From Bacteroidota bacterium (GTDB taxonomy: Bacteria; Bacteroidota; Bacteroidia; UBA7662; JAIXUI01): a DNA stretch of 64,000 nt. Position 1 is the first letter of the stretch; the number at the start of each line of letters is the position of its first letter. The notes beneath the pieces are model-generated. The model saw nothing but the letters and a program-made list of their open reading frames with translations, ran no database searches and was not told the DNA's origin. Position numbers and translations under genes: made by a program. The stretch is taken from NCBI GenBank assembly GCA_027484125.1, contig JAIXUI010000148.1:34754-98753 (forward strand), read 5' to 3'. This document shows positions 55,987 through 64,000 of this stretch, one piece after another.

Positions 55987-57429
55987 TTGATTTAGGGCTT
56001 CTTTCTTTTTCAATTCATTCTGTTCCTGAATTAAAACAGAGGCTTCGCTTACTCTATCGGTACAGTCTTTTAAACTGCATCTTTCGCAAGTAGTATGAAC
56101 AATTTCCCGCTTGATAAATGGGTCATTGATAAACTTGAGGGTGTTTTTCAAAGTATCCTCAATAAGGAATCCAATAGTGATGGAGTTTGATTGATTGCCT
56201 ACTTTCTGGGCTATTGACAGACATAAATATTCTGTTTCGGATTGATAATAGAAGGAACGTTGTGCTTGTGCATGTAGAAATGAGTTTTCAGGAATGTTTT
56301 GAAGAATGCGATGAGATACCCATCTTCTGCAATAATGTTCATTTAATGAATTGCCATGGGGCTGGTGTGGTCGGTTCAAGTGTAAGTCCTTGGTCATGAT
56401 AAAGTTGTTGCTTCCTTTTTTCTCGGTAAATCTTAAGAAAAACAAATTCTTGATTCCAAAATGAATAGGGAGTAGGTTGGTGAGTCGTTGCATGAGCATT
56501 TCCGGCGTTGCTTTGTAGCGATCGAGAAGTTCTAAGAAGTTTTCAGGAGACCAACTGGTTGATAAAGCAAACTTTCGTATATCTCTTAGCATCCTGTTTT
56601 CTTCCATCAATAATGCAACAGCGAAGTAGGAAGCTTTAAAGTTGCTGAGCAATATTTCAAATCTGGATTCTGGAGAAGGGGGGGCTTCCGCAGAACGAAC
56701 TTTCAATCCTAAAACCTGGTAGCCAATTTCTCTGGCTAACTGAAATCTTAATTGTGATTCATGAAGTTGTGGATGCAAGTACAAACATTTACTCGATTCG
56801 TTCCAAAACGAGCGAATTGAAGTCAAAGCAGGATTGTTACCTAAAGCAATATGATCGATCTTTTGAATTCCAAGCTGATAAAGTGACTGCTTAAGTTCTT
56901 CGATTTTTGGCACTGAAGACCAAGATATTTGCAGCCTTCTATAGGCTATTGCAGCAGCTTCAATTTCAGGAAAGTAATTGAGATGCATTTCTTGCCAAGA
57001 ACGCAAGGCAGATTGAAAAAAGTAATCCTTGTTTAGTTCCAAGTTTCGTTTGAAACGATTGAGGGTGTTGATAAAGGCGGCAGCTTTGTCCGGAATGCCA
57101 GCTAGTAGCTCCACCAATTGCCCAATTTCCAGCCCGAAAATTTCAAGTGGAAATTCTTGCATGATATCAGAATTGAGCAAATCAACTATCGGCTGTAGCT
57201 CAATTGGTACTTGAAGACTTACCAGTTCATCATAACTAATGCCGTAAATGGATGACAAAAGAAGGATTTTATCGCCTTTAGGATACTTTTTTCCTTTTTC
57301 AAGTTCATTGAGATAAGATACTGAAAGCCCAGTTTTACTGGCTAATTCTGAGAATGAATAGCCTTTGCTTATTCTTAATGACCTGAGCTTCAGGCCCATA
57401 ATGTATTTTATTGATCCTGGTGAATCCAT
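55975..57429 (-). CDS. XRE-family regulator of the RamB/ScfR type
   Basis: 484 residues. Helix-turn-helix at about 12-66 (LRSLRISKGYSFSELASKTGLS region, landmarks RISKGYSF and SYLNELEKG). The middle part resembles the IrrE-N domain but has no HExxH zinc motif (LAREIGYQV instead), as in RamB. The tail has a Cys cluster (Cys in HYCRRW, CERCSLKDC) like short-chain fatty acyl regulators. In Corynebacterium RamB represses the glyoxylate genes and senses acetyl status. Here the gene is divergent from aceB-aceA with operator-like palindromes between them, so the same role is strongly suggested. It could also be an activator. Confidence 0.9.
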   Translation of the reverse strand: MDSPGSIKYIMGLKLRSLRISKGYSFSELASKTGLSVSYLNELEKGKKYPKGDKILLLSSIYGISYDELVSLQVPIELQPIVDLLNSDIMQEFPLEIFGLEIGQLVELLAGIPDKAAAFINTLNRFKRNLELNKDYFFQSALRSWQEMHLNYFPEIEAAAIAYRRLQISWSSVPKIEELKQSLYQLGIQKIDHIALGNNPALTSIRSFWNESSKCLYLHPQLHESQLRFQLAREIGYQVLGLKVRSAEAPPSPESRFEILLSNFKASYFAVALLMEENRMLRDIRKFALSTSWSPENFLELLDRYKATPEMLMQRLTNLLPIHFGIKNLFFLRFTEKKGSNNFIMTKDLHLNRPHQPHGNSLNEHYCRRWVSHRILQNIPENSFLHAQAQRSFYYQSETEYLCLSIAQKVGNQSNSITIGFLIEDTLKNTLKFINDPFIKREIVHTTCERCSLKDCTDRVSEASVLIQEQNELKKKEALNQLLG

Positions 57430-57443
57430 AAAACAAACTAAGT

Positions 57444-57458
57444 GAAAATAAAATTTTC
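57444..57458 (-). promoter_or_regulatory. AT-rich inverted repeat in the regulator's promoter region
   Basis: GAAAAT-AAA-ATTTTC, 15 nt before the regulator's ATG 57429. A -7-like TATTTTCA (57443-57450) overlaps it. This may be where the regulator controls itself. Confidence 0.35.
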
Positions 57459-57464
57459 ATTAAT

Positions 57465-57478
57465 AGCGAATATTCGCT
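57465..57478. promoter_or_regulatory. Perfect palindrome, candidate ScfR-type operator
   Basis: AGCGAATATTCGCT is a 14-bp perfect palindrome. The flank AATAGCGA (57462-57469) is repeated in inverted form as TCGCTATT (57491-57498), which directly abuts the aceB -7 box. So one full site and one half-site cover the upstream part of the promoter. Confidence 0.6.
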
Positions 57479-57498
57479 GTTAATATCATTTCGCTATT

Positions 57499-57506
57499 TA
57501 TATTTG
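57499..57506 (+). promoter_or_regulatory. -7 promoter element of aceB-aceA
   Basis: TATATTTG is a perfect TAnnTTTG, 26 nt before ATG 57532 and directly after the inverted half-site TCGCTATT. Confidence 0.6.
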
Positions 57507-57531
57507 TATCACAAACCAACCACTAAACAAA

Positions 57532-59142
57532 ATGAACGCTGTCTTAAGTCAGAAAGAAGCAGCCCTTACGGGAATTGCTTTAAAATCGCCCATTGAAAGC
57601 CGATTCAGTGGAATACTAACTCCAGGGGCATTAAACTTCTTACAAGCACTTCATGAACAATTTTTTGAAGAAAGACTAACGCTCTTAAAACGGAGAAAAA
57701 AAAGACAGGAAGAACTTGATGCTGGCATATTCCCTGATTTTTTACCTGAGACTAAAGCGATTAGAGAAGGAAGCTGGACATGCAGCCCTTTCCCTGATGA
57801 AATTAAAGATAGAAGAGTTGAGATTACCGGGCCTGTTGATCGTAAAATGGTTATCAATGCACTCAATTCAGGGGCCTCTGTTTTTATGGCTGATTTTGAG
57901 GATTCATGCAGCCCTACCTGGCACAACTTAATGGATGGCCAAATCAACTTAATGGATGCCATCAAACGCGATATATCTTTCAAAAACCCCGACACTCAAA
58001 AAATGTATCGGTTAGGTGAAAATCCGGCCATTCTATTCGTGAGACCTCGTGGTTGGCATTTGGAAGAACGCCATATTCTATTCAATGACCAACCTACATC
58101 GGCTTCTTTAGTAGATTTTGGATTGTTCTTCTATCATAATATCAATACTTTAATAAACAGAGGTTCAAGACCTTACTTTTATCTACCTAAACTTGAAAGT
58201 CATCTTGAGGCCAGGCTTTGGGATAAGGTTTTTCGGTTTGCTCAAACTTGGTTTAACATTCCGGTAGGAACAATTAAGGCTACTGTTCTAATTGAGACCA
58301 TTTTGGCTGCCTTTGAAATGGATGAAATACTTTATGAATTAAGAGAGCATTCCGCCGGTCTTAATTGCGGCCGTTGGGATTACATTTTTTCATTTATAAA
58401 AAAATTCAAAGCTCATCCTGGTTTCGTTTTGCCAGACCGGTCAACAGTTACTATGGAAGTACCAATGATGCAAGCCTATGCTAAATTGTTGATTAAAACA
58501 TGTCATAAACGAAAAGTGCATGCAATTGGGGGAATGTCCGCTTTTATCCCGGTAAAGTCTCTCAATGGCACTCATGAACAAGCACTTGAACAAGTAAGAA
58601 AAGATAAATCGAGAGAAGTTAAACTTGGGCACGATGGTTCCTGGGTGGCCCATCCTGGTTTAGTAAGCATGGTGAGGGAACTTTTCGACCTCCATATGCC
58701 GGAATCAAATCAAATTGAGGTTCAAATCAACGATGTTATTACGAAAGAAATGCTGTTGACTTGCCCTGAAGCAATCGTTACCGAAAAGGGCGTTAGAACC
58801 AATTTGCAAGTTGGGATTCTGTATTTAGAATCATGGTTGCGAGGCTATGGAGCTGTTGCCATTCACCAACTGATGGAGGATGCTGCAACTGCTGAAATTT
58901 CGCGATCTCAACTCTGGCAGTGGTTGCACCATCAAGTCAAACTGTCTGATGGTAGGATCATTAACCAGGAACTTCTGGAAGCGATGCTAAAAGAAGAAGT
59001 AGATCAAATTAGACAACTAGTTGGAGATGGACCGTTTTGGAATGGCAAATTCTCGGATGCCATAAACTTGATGAAAGAGTTGATTTTTAGCAATGCGTAT
59101 GTGGATTTCTTAACACTTCATGCAGCCTCGCAACTCGATTAA
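57532..59142 (+). CDS. aceB: Malate synthase A
   Basis: 536 residues, normal for the A form. Motifs VFMADFEDSCSP, REHSAGLNCGRWDYIF and GGMSAFIPV match the MSA family. It condenses glyoxylate and acetyl-CoA to malate, the second step of the glyoxylate shunt. A -7 box and operator-like palindromes precede it. aceA follows after 46 bases, and mdh elsewhere in the window feeds the same cycle. The shunt allows growth on acetate or fatty acids. Confidence 0.97.
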   Translation: MNAVLSQKEAALTGIALKSPIESRFSGILTPGALNFLQALHEQFFEERLTLLKRRKKRQEELDAGIFPDFLPETKAIREGSWTCSPFPDEIKDRRVEITGPVDRKMVINALNSGASVFMADFEDSCSPTWHNLMDGQINLMDAIKRDISFKNPDTQKMYRLGENPAILFVRPRGWHLEERHILFNDQPTSASLVDFGLFFYHNINTLINRGSRPYFYLPKLESHLEARLWDKVFRFAQTWFNIPVGTIKATVLIETILAAFEMDEILYELREHSAGLNCGRWDYIFSFIKKFKAHPGFVLPDRSTVTMEVPMMQAYAKLLIKTCHKRKVHAIGGMSAFIPVKSLNGTHEQALEQVRKDKSREVKLGHDGSWVAHPGLVSMVRELFDLHMPESNQIEVQINDVITKEMLLTCPEAIVTEKGVRTNLQVGILYLESWLRGYGAVAIHQLMEDAATAEISRSQLWQWLHHQVKLSDGRIINQELLEAMLKEEVDQIRQLVGDGPFWNGKFSDAINLMKELIFSNAYVDFLTLHAASQLD

Positions 59143-59188
59143 CTCCAACAATCAATCAACACAAAAACCAACCACTAACTGAACAAAT

Positions 59189-60475
59189 ATGACAACTAAT
59201 CAAGAGTTGCGTGCCATCGCAATGCGAACAGAATGGGAACAAAACCCAAGATGGAAAAACATTCAGCGCCCTTATTCGGCCATGGATGTAGTTAAAATTT
59301 CCGGCTCAGTAAAGCTGGAATACTCTTTAGCGAAACAAGGTGCTGAAAAGCTTTGGGAGAAAATCAATCGAGGGCCTTACGTGGCGGCGCTCGGTGCACT
59401 CACAGGTAACCAAGCTATTCAAGAAGTTGCTGCCGGACTTGAAGCCATTTACTTATCGGGATGGCAAGTTGCCGCTGATGCCAATTTAGCAGGCCAAATG
59501 TACCCGGACCAATCCCTTTATCCGGCCGATTCTGTGCCTCAAGTAGTGAGAAGAATCAACAATAGCCTTTTGCGAAGAGATCAGATTGAATCGCTGAATG
59601 GTGAACCTGAGAAAGATTGGTTGGTTCCTATTGTTGCTGATGCAGAAGCTGGTTTCGGTGGAAATCTTAACGCTTTTGAATTAATGAAAATGATGATTGA
59701 AGCCGGCGCATCAGGCGTTCATTTTGAAGACCAATTATCTTCTGCTAAAAAGTGTGGGCATTTGGGTGGAAAAGTACTGGTGCCAACCCAAGAAGCAATT
59801 CAAAAGTTAGTTGCTGCACGATTAGCAGCCGATGTATGCGGTGTACCAACTTTGCTGATTGCTCGAACAGATGCAGAAGCTGCCAATCTGATAACTTCTG
59901 ATATCGACGTTAGAGACCAATCGTTTATTACCGGTAAAAGAACTTCCGAAGGTTTTTTTGAAGTTAGAAACGGCCTTGAACAAGGCATAAGCCGTGGACT
60001 CAGTTATGCGCCTTTTGCAGATTTGGTGTGGCTTGAAACTTCCCATCCTGATTTAGGCGAAGCAAAAGAGTTTGCTCAAGCCATCCAGCAGCAATTTCCT
60101 GGTAAAAAATTAGCTTACAATTGTTCACCGAGTTTCAATTGGGCTTCTAAGCTTAGTGAGAAACAGATGTTAACCTTTAGAGAGGATCTAGCTGAACTTG
60201 GTTATGCGTTTCAGTTTATTACACTAGCAGGTTTTCACGCTTTGAATACTTCTATGTTTGAATTATCTAAAGCCTACAAACTAAGAGGTATGGCAGGATA
60301 TTCAGAATTGCAACAAAAAGAGTTTATACTTCAAAAAGAAGGTTTCACAGCAGTTAAGCATCAAAGTTTTGTAGGAACCACTTACTTCGATGCGGTTCAA
60401 AACATTGTACAGCAAGGAGAAAGCAGCACAACTGCCATGAAGGGTAGTACAGAAACTGCTCAATTCTTTGGTTAA
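59189..60475 (+). CDS. aceA: Isocitrate lyase
   Basis: 428 residues. The catalytic signature is KKCGHLGGK, with [11 protein letters not shown] and the downstream [13 protein letters not shown]. It splits isocitrate into succinate and glyoxylate. The 46-base spacer after aceB holds no promoter box, so the two genes form an operon. A strong terminator follows the stop. Confidence 0.98.
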   Translation: MTTNQELRAIAMRTEWEQNPRWKNIQRPYSAMDVVKISGSVKLEYSLAKQGAEKLWEKINRGPYVAALGALTGNQAIQEVAAGLEAIYLSGWQVAADANLAGQMYPDQSLYPADSVPQVVRRINNSLLRRDQIESLNGEPEKDWLVPIVADAEAGFGGNLNAFELMKMMIEAGASGVHFEDQLSSAKKCGHLGGKVLVPTQEAIQKLVAARLAADVCGVPTLLIARTDAEAANLITSDIDVRDQSFITGKRTSEGFFEVRNGLEQGISRGLSYAPFADLVWLETSHPDLGEAKEFAQAIQQQFPGKKLAYNCSPSFNWASKLSEKQMLTFREDLAELGYAFQFITLAGFHALNTSMFELSKAYKLRGMAGYSELQQKEFILQKEGFTAVKHQSFVGTTYFDAVQNIVQQGESSTTAMKGSTETAQFFG

Positions 60476-60490
60476 TCACCTATACATCAA

Positions 60491-60519
60491 AAAAGCCCGA
60501 GTTTTTAACTCGGGCTTTT
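60491..60519. terminator. Bidirectional intrinsic terminator after aceA
   Basis: AAAAGCCCGAGTT (60491-60503) pairs with AACTCGGGCTTTT (60507-60519) around a TTT loop. It serves both aceA and the convergent peroxiredoxin-like gene. Confidence 0.9.
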
Positions 60520-60527
60520 GGTTTGTG

Positions 60528-61046
60528 CTATAGCTGACAGCCAATGGCTTCTGTTTCCGGGAAGTCCACTTCTAAACCATCTAAGGTGTATTCTATGGCA
60601 TCTTCCAGATAAATTCTGGTAACTAAATTGGGCTGATCCCAAGCATCATCGATCGCGCCTTGATAAACAAGTTCTCGCTTAGAATTAAAAAGAAAGGCTT
60701 CGGGTGTCACTTTGGCGCCCAACTGACTGGCTAAGCTAGCTTCCTCATCTTTGAGGTACCAAACGTGTTTAAAGCTATGTTGAACGAGGAACTCCTTCAT
60801 CGCCTCCAAGCTTTCAGATGGATGGCTTTGGCTTGAACGGCTGTTTACCATGATGACCCCCATGTTGTCTTCGTAAAAATGCTGAACCAAATCCTGGATT
60901 CTCTTGGCATACGCTTGCACATAAGGACAAGCATTTGAGATGAAAATGACCAGAATGCAAGATTTTTCCATGACTTGATTCAAGGTAAAGGTTTCACCAG
61001 TGGCAGCTGGAAGCTCAAAGTAGGGGAGACGTTCGCCGATTTTCAT
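60528..61046 (-). CDS. AhpC/TSA-type thioredoxin-fold protein
   Basis: 172 residues, no signal peptide. The thioredoxin-fold motif reads SNACPYVQAY. Relatives often have CNHCPFV; here the first Cys is Ser, leaving one active-site Cys. VTPEAFLF carries the cis-Pro region. The tail ends in a second Cys (IGCQL). It could be a peroxidase or a thioredoxin-like reductase. The substrate is unknown. A weak -7-like TAATTTAG lies 19 nt upstream. Confidence 0.87.
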   Translation of the reverse strand: MKIGERLPYFELPAATGETFTLNQVMEKSCILVIFISNACPYVQAYAKRIQDLVQHFYEDNMGVIMVNSRSSQSHPSESLEAMKEFLVQHSFKHVWYLKDEEASLASQLGAKVTPEAFLFNSKRELVYQGAIDDAWDQPNLVTRIYLEDAIEYTLDGLEVDFPETEAIGCQL

Positions 61047-61109
61047 GATGTTTTGATTGCTCGGCTAAATTAGTTAAGCATTTGGCTCTATCCGAACATT
61101 TAATCCTCT

Positions 61110-62633
61110 TTATTCAGGAAGCCCTGGTTCTACTAAAATGACTTCCTCTCGATCTACTATTACTTGCCCTGCCTCTAATCCTTTGGCTTGTCGCACATAC
61201 TTGCGTGCAGTGTATTGTACCGGACATAGTCCGGCTGTTTTTCCTCTTGAGAAAAATGCAGCCAGAGCTGCAGCTTGCTGTATCACTTTTGGCCCCGGAT
61301 TTCTTCCGGCTTTCTGAATCAATACATGGCTTCCGCTGTATCCTCGGGCATGAAACCAGAGGTCGTCTTTGTGCGCTGTTCGCAGTATCTCTTGATTGCT
61401 TTCAGCTTGTTTCCCAACTAAAACCCGAAATTCTCCTATTTGATAGACCCTGTATTTAGTTTCTTTTTCCTGTGTTTCCTTTTGCTGAACTTTCTTGTAA
61501 AGCGATTTTAATTGTTTGAGGTCGTCTAACTCATTGAGAGATGTTAACGAGCGATTCGCTTCTTCTAAGGCTTCATCTAATGCGAACAAGCTTGTCAGTT
61601 GCTCTTCCTGAAGCATTCTGGTGTTTCGTGCTTTTTTGTACCATTTGGCAGCCGTTTTAGCAGGTTTTTCAGGATCCACCTGTATCAATAGGCTTTGATT
61701 AGTCAGAAAATCGACTACTTCCAGTTTTCCTTCCAAATTTGGTTTTAGGTGCATATGCGCCATAACCAAATCGGCTTGATGTTGCCAGAAAGCACTTTTA
61801 TCCTCTTCGAGCTCCTGCTTCAAATGTCGGATTTGCGCCTCAAGTCGCTTAATCCTCTTCTCAATCGCGCCTTGCATGGTCTTGCGCATGTTGGAAAAAG
61901 CGAAAAGGCTAAGAAACTTGCGACTAAACCATGTGATGCCCTCTAAAGCGGAGTTGGTTTCAAACGCTATATTATGGCTTTTCGCGCCTGTTGCCACACA
62001 GGCAATCTCCAGGAATGGAAGTGTAGTTGAGGCATCTACGCCTACGTAAATTTTTCCGATTTGCCAGTCAGATTCGAGTTGCAAAAGGGCTTCCTTAGGA
62101 TTATTCAGCCCTATTTCTTGCCAAAACTGACTTCTCCATACGGCTTTTAAATCTTTGTGTCGGTACCAAGGAAATAAATCTGATGGATAGGAGGGAAGCG
62201 TTTCGTATTGTTCAACTGTTAAGTGTTGCTGTAGCTGAGGTAAGCTAAACTCTTGTCTGCTAAATGGAAATCTTAATAAAGAAGTTGGCTCAAAAACAAA
62301 ACCTTGTGCCCCTCTCATCAACAAAGCTAGTTGTAATCCATGCTCAAAATCTACATAAAGAATGCGTTCTCCATAATGCGCCCGAACACCCGTGATTTTA
62401 TGTTGTTCAATACCTGAAAATTGCCTGAGCCAATGTTTTCCAGGCTGTACGAAAGCGTCTTCCTGACGGATTAAGGTGTAAGAAGAAACAAAATTGATAA
62501 GGAACGAAAAGGAAGAGAAGTTGAAGATGAGCTCGGTAGGGGAGGAAGAGTAAATCCAAAGGACTTTTTTTCCGGTTAAGGTCTTATCCAAGTCTTCGGC
62601 AAGCCTTCGGACGAAAACGTCGGTATTAATCAT
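61110..62633 (-). CDS. NFACT-family protein (RqcH-like)
   Basis: 507 residues from ATG 62633, which overlaps the MBL gene's stop as ATGA. NFACT-N domain in the first 220 residues, a charged coiled coil at about 255-300 and the NFACT-R (DUF814) domain near the end with DDLWFHARGYSGSHVLIQ (landmarks DLWFHARG and GSHVLI). RqcH binds stalled 50S subunits and directs C-terminal alanine tails on nascent chains. The fibronectin-binding name used in older annotation is a misnomer for this family. The longer frame from 62672 is unnecessary. Confidence 0.92.
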   Translation of the reverse strand: MINTDVFVRRLAEDLDKTLTGKKVLWIYSSSPTELIFNFSSFSFLINFVSSYTLIRQEDAFVQPGKHWLRQFSGIEQHKITGVRAHYGERILYVDFEHGLQLALLMRGAQGFVFEPTSLLRFPFSRQEFSLPQLQQHLTVEQYETLPSYPSDLFPWYRHKDLKAVWRSQFWQEIGLNNPKEALLQLESDWQIGKIYVGVDASTTLPFLEIACVATGAKSHNIAFETNSALEGITWFSRKFLSLFAFSNMRKTMQGAIEKRIKRLEAQIRHLKQELEEDKSAFWQHQADLVMAHMHLKPNLEGKLEVVDFLTNQSLLIQVDPEKPAKTAAKWYKKARNTRMLQEEQLTSLFALDEALEEANRSLTSLNELDDLKQLKSLYKKVQQKETQEKETKYRVYQIGEFRVLVGKQAESNQEILRTAHKDDLWFHARGYSGSHVLIQKAGRNPGPKVIQQAAALAAFFSRGKTAGLCPVQYTARKYVRQAKGLEAGQVIVDREEVILVEPGLPE

Positions 62634-63433
62634 CCTTGAAAGGAGATGGTTAGCCCGTCGTATGCCGGACAAACATGTTGAGGTAAATTTTTATCGAGGT
62701 GTTCATGCAACCCTATTTGGTGAGAAAGATGAGTGAGATAAGTTTGTTTGGGTTGTAGTTCTTCCACAAGCGCTAAAGCTTCTTCTAAATTGAAATGGGA
62801 AACATGCTTTTGATGCCTTAATGCGTTGATAATTAACACATCAAGATTCAATAGCTTACTTTTTTCTGATTCACTAATCTGGTTTGCATCTGTTAAATAG
62901 GCTAATGAACCAAACCTAAATCCAAGAACAGGAATGAGATAATGTTGGGCTTGAACCGGAACTACCGTGTAATTAAAAAGTTGAAATGGCTCAAGACTCA
63001 AGTTGTGGAGGGAAATTTGAGGAACGCCTGGATAAGGATTCTCATCGAATATATAAGGGAATTCTCTTTTAAGAGCTTCTTGAACTTGAGGGGTTGCATA
63101 TACAGGTAACTCCTTCTTCATGAAGTAATTAAAGGCTCTTATATCATCTAACCCTGCCACATGGTCTTTGTGCTCATGCGTAAACAATACCCCATCCAGC
63201 TTTTTGATCCCAAGTCGCAACATCTGTTGTCTGAAATCTGGACCAGTATCAATGATGAAAGAATGGTCATCCCACTCCACCAATACCGAGCATCTTAAAC
63301 GATTATCTCGTGGATCTTGGCTCACACAAACCTCACAGGTACAAGCGATTACAGGGACCCCTTGAGAAGTGCCTGTACCAAGAAAAGTTAGTCGGAAATT
63401 GGATTTCTCTTGAGCTTCTGTTGCTGAAACCAT
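62630..63433 (-). CDS. MBL-fold metallohydrolase (PhnP-like)
   Basis: 267 residues. Motif LGTGTSQGVPVIACTCEVC with a Cys pair, then the metal motif THEHKDHVAGLDD and further ligands in AQHYLIP and LTDAN. The Cys-containing loop and size fit PhnP-type cyclic phosphodiesterases. The substrate is unknown. ATG 63433 overlaps the preceding small gene by 46 bases; no later in-frame start precedes the core motif. It is coupled to the NFACT gene by ATGA. Confidence 0.9.
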   Translation of the reverse strand: MVSATEAQEKSNFRLTFLGTGTSQGVPVIACTCEVCVSQDPRDNRLRCSVLVEWDDHSFIIDTGPDFRQQMLRLGIKKLDGVLFTHEHKDHVAGLDDIRAFNYFMKKELPVYATPQVQEALKREFPYIFDENPYPGVPQISLHNLSLEPFQLFNYTVVPVQAQHYLIPVLGFRFGSLAYLTDANQISESEKSKLLNLDVLIINALRHQKHVSHFNLEEALALVEELQPKQTYLTHLSHQIGLHEHLDKNLPQHVCPAYDGLTISFQG

Positions 63434-63654
63434 TGATTCGTTTCTTTATCCAAAGTGGACTCAATCCCAGTCTCAATAATTAACTCTATTAAAATAGAAG
63501 CTCGGTCTTCAGGATTGAAAAATTTGTTCACAAGAATGATTTTTTGATCTTGTAAGATGCAAGAGCCGGAAGAGAATTTACCGCGCTCGTAACGCAGCTG
63601 ATAACCCGCTGCCTGAACTATCTGTTCAAGCTTTTTTAGTATTCCCCCCTTCAT
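63388..63654 (-). CDS. Small conserved cytosolic protein, unknown function
   Basis: 88 residues from ATG 63654. Landmarks are QAAGYQLRYERGKFSSGSC and INKFFNPEDRA-like VNKFFNPEDRA, seen here as YQLRYERGKF and VNKFFNPE. I have seen this small family next to MBL and RqcH-type genes in Bacteroidota but know no function. No signal or membrane segment. A -7 box TATTTTTG (63661-63668) ends 7 nt before ATG 63654; the upstream ATG 63672 lies before the box, so it is not the start. First gene of a three-gene operon. Confidence 0.8.
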   Translation of the reverse strand: MKGGILKKLEQIVQAAGYQLRYERGKFSSGSCILQDQKIILVNKFFNPEDRASILIELIIETGIESTLDKETNQWFQQQKLKRNPISD

Positions 63655-63660
63655 GGAAGC

Positions 63661-63668
63661 CAAAAATA
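63661..63668 (-). promoter_or_regulatory. -7 promoter element of the small protein-MBL-NFACT operon
   Basis: TATTTTTG on the minus strand, 7 nt before ATG 63654. Confidence 0.55.
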
Positions 63669-63681
63669 GCAAGGTGACCTT

Positions 63682-63689
63682 TATTTTCG
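63682..63689 (+). promoter_or_regulatory. -7 promoter element of the partial exported-protein gene
   Basis: TATTTTCG, 17 nt before ATG 63706. Confidence 0.45.
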
Positions 63690-63705
63690 GCCTACAGAAT
63701 TAGAA

Positions 63706-64000
63706 ATGAGGGGCGTATTACTGTTAGTCGTTGTGAGTCATCTTTTTTTTTACCCGGTTTTTGGTCAGAAAAGGGGAGGAGGTCAGGAAAAGAATAGGTT
63801 CGAAGAGGTAACAGACTTAACAACAGGGGTTAAGAAAAAGCGCATCAAAATGAATCTTACCGGAATGGATATTCCGATACCAACCCATCAATTTGCTCAA
63901 CTTTGGGCGCAACCCATTCAATCACAGCCCATTGCTGATGTAAATCAATTATTGTCAATAGCCTCGTTTATTGAAATCGAAGGTTTTCGCTTGAGTAACA
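63706..64000 (+). CDS. Exported protein of unknown function (3' end outside window)
   Basis: The frame stays open from ATG 63706 to the window edge (98 codons). Signal peptide MRGVLLLVVVSHLFFYPVFGQ. The following segment is basic and glycine-rich (KRGGGQEKNR), then hydrophilic with no motif I recognise. A -7 box lies 17 nt upstream. The protein is divergent from the small-protein operon. The C-terminal type cannot be judged. Confidence 0.7.
   Translation, partial: MRGVLLLVVVSHLFFYPVFGQKRGGGQEKNRFEEVTDLTTGVKKKRIKMNLTGMDIPIPTHQFAQLWAQPIQSQPIADVNQLLSIASFIEIEGFRLSN

Noticed and set aside
63655..63672. Upstream ATG for the small protein of the MBL operon
   Set aside because: The -7 box 63661-63668 lies downstream of this ATG, so it would not be transcribed.

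Overview
The window is a gene-dense chromosomal segment of a Bacteroidota bacterium, most likely a member of the Flavobacteriia (Cryomorphaceae/Schleiferiaceae-like by general gene style, which is inference). The evidence is direct. Two secreted proteins end in type IX secretion sorting domains, one of type A and one of the gliding-motility CHU_C type B. There is a TonB-dependent receptor, a TlpA/DUF4369 lipoprotein, and lipoproteins with typical lipoboxes. Many genes are preceded by the Bacteroidota -7 promoter element TAnnTTTG or TAnnTTCG rather than by Shine-Dalgarno sequences. I see no rRNA, tRNA, CRISPR array, phage, transposase or toxin-antitoxin pair. This is core chromosome, not an accessory island.

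Layout. 1-6153 (+): end of alaS, gatB, a TlpA-like lipoprotein, a PhoB/PhoR-like two-component pair, an RluA-type pseudouridine synthase and a stand-alone GAF protein. 6164-10119 (-): an M16 protease followed by an SbtA-type bicarbonate permease, joined by a long hairpin that carries a promoter in its loop. 10201-21641 (+): a CocE-like hydrolase, fabG, a VWA membrane protein, fur-purA-pabB, queD, fabD, an outer-membrane-type protein and trhO. 21717-23246 (-): a secreted pappalysin-like protease. 23345-26954 (+): mdh, a retropepsin-like protein, tilS and rluD. 26937-28847 (-): a TonB receptor, divergent from a PolX/PHP protein. 30570-33701 (-): a previously easy-to-miss 45-residue lipoprotein, feoA, feoB and a SprT-like metalloprotein. 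33731-38212 (+): a glycan-type cluster (glycosyltransferase, deacetylase, acyltransferase-like), upp and an SRPBCC-like protein. 38224-46223 (-): corA-valS and the operon cytochrome c/TPR-mltG-thioesterase-yihY. 46262-48594 (+): an NtrC-type regulator coupled to a DUF58 protein. 48665-50779 (-): a gliding-type secreted protein. 50927-55986 (+): dapD, a GT4 glycosyltransferase, an Lhr-like helicase and PdeM. 55975-60475: a RamB/ScfR-type regulator divergent from aceB-aceA (glyoxylate shunt). 60528-63654 (-): a peroxiredoxin-like protein, and the set small protein-MBL hydrolase-NFACT/RqcH. 63706 onward (+): start of an exported protein.

The genome is strongly compacted. Many neighbours overlap by ATGA, TGATG or TTGA, so translational coupling is probably the rule. 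Three canonical bidirectional terminators sit at convergent ends (21661-21700, 48611-48652, 60491-60519). Elsewhere gene ends carry unusual long inverted repeats inside coding sequence. The most notable second-look items are: the sbtA hairpin with its promoter in the loop (7110-7167); the aceBA operator palindromes beside a ScfR-type regulator (57462-57498); the facing coding-sequence hairpins at the valS/SRPBCC junction (38169-38268); and a set of promoters whose -7 box lies only 4-8 nt before the start codon, implying leaderless mRNAs. I did not find a clear new defence or mobile system here.
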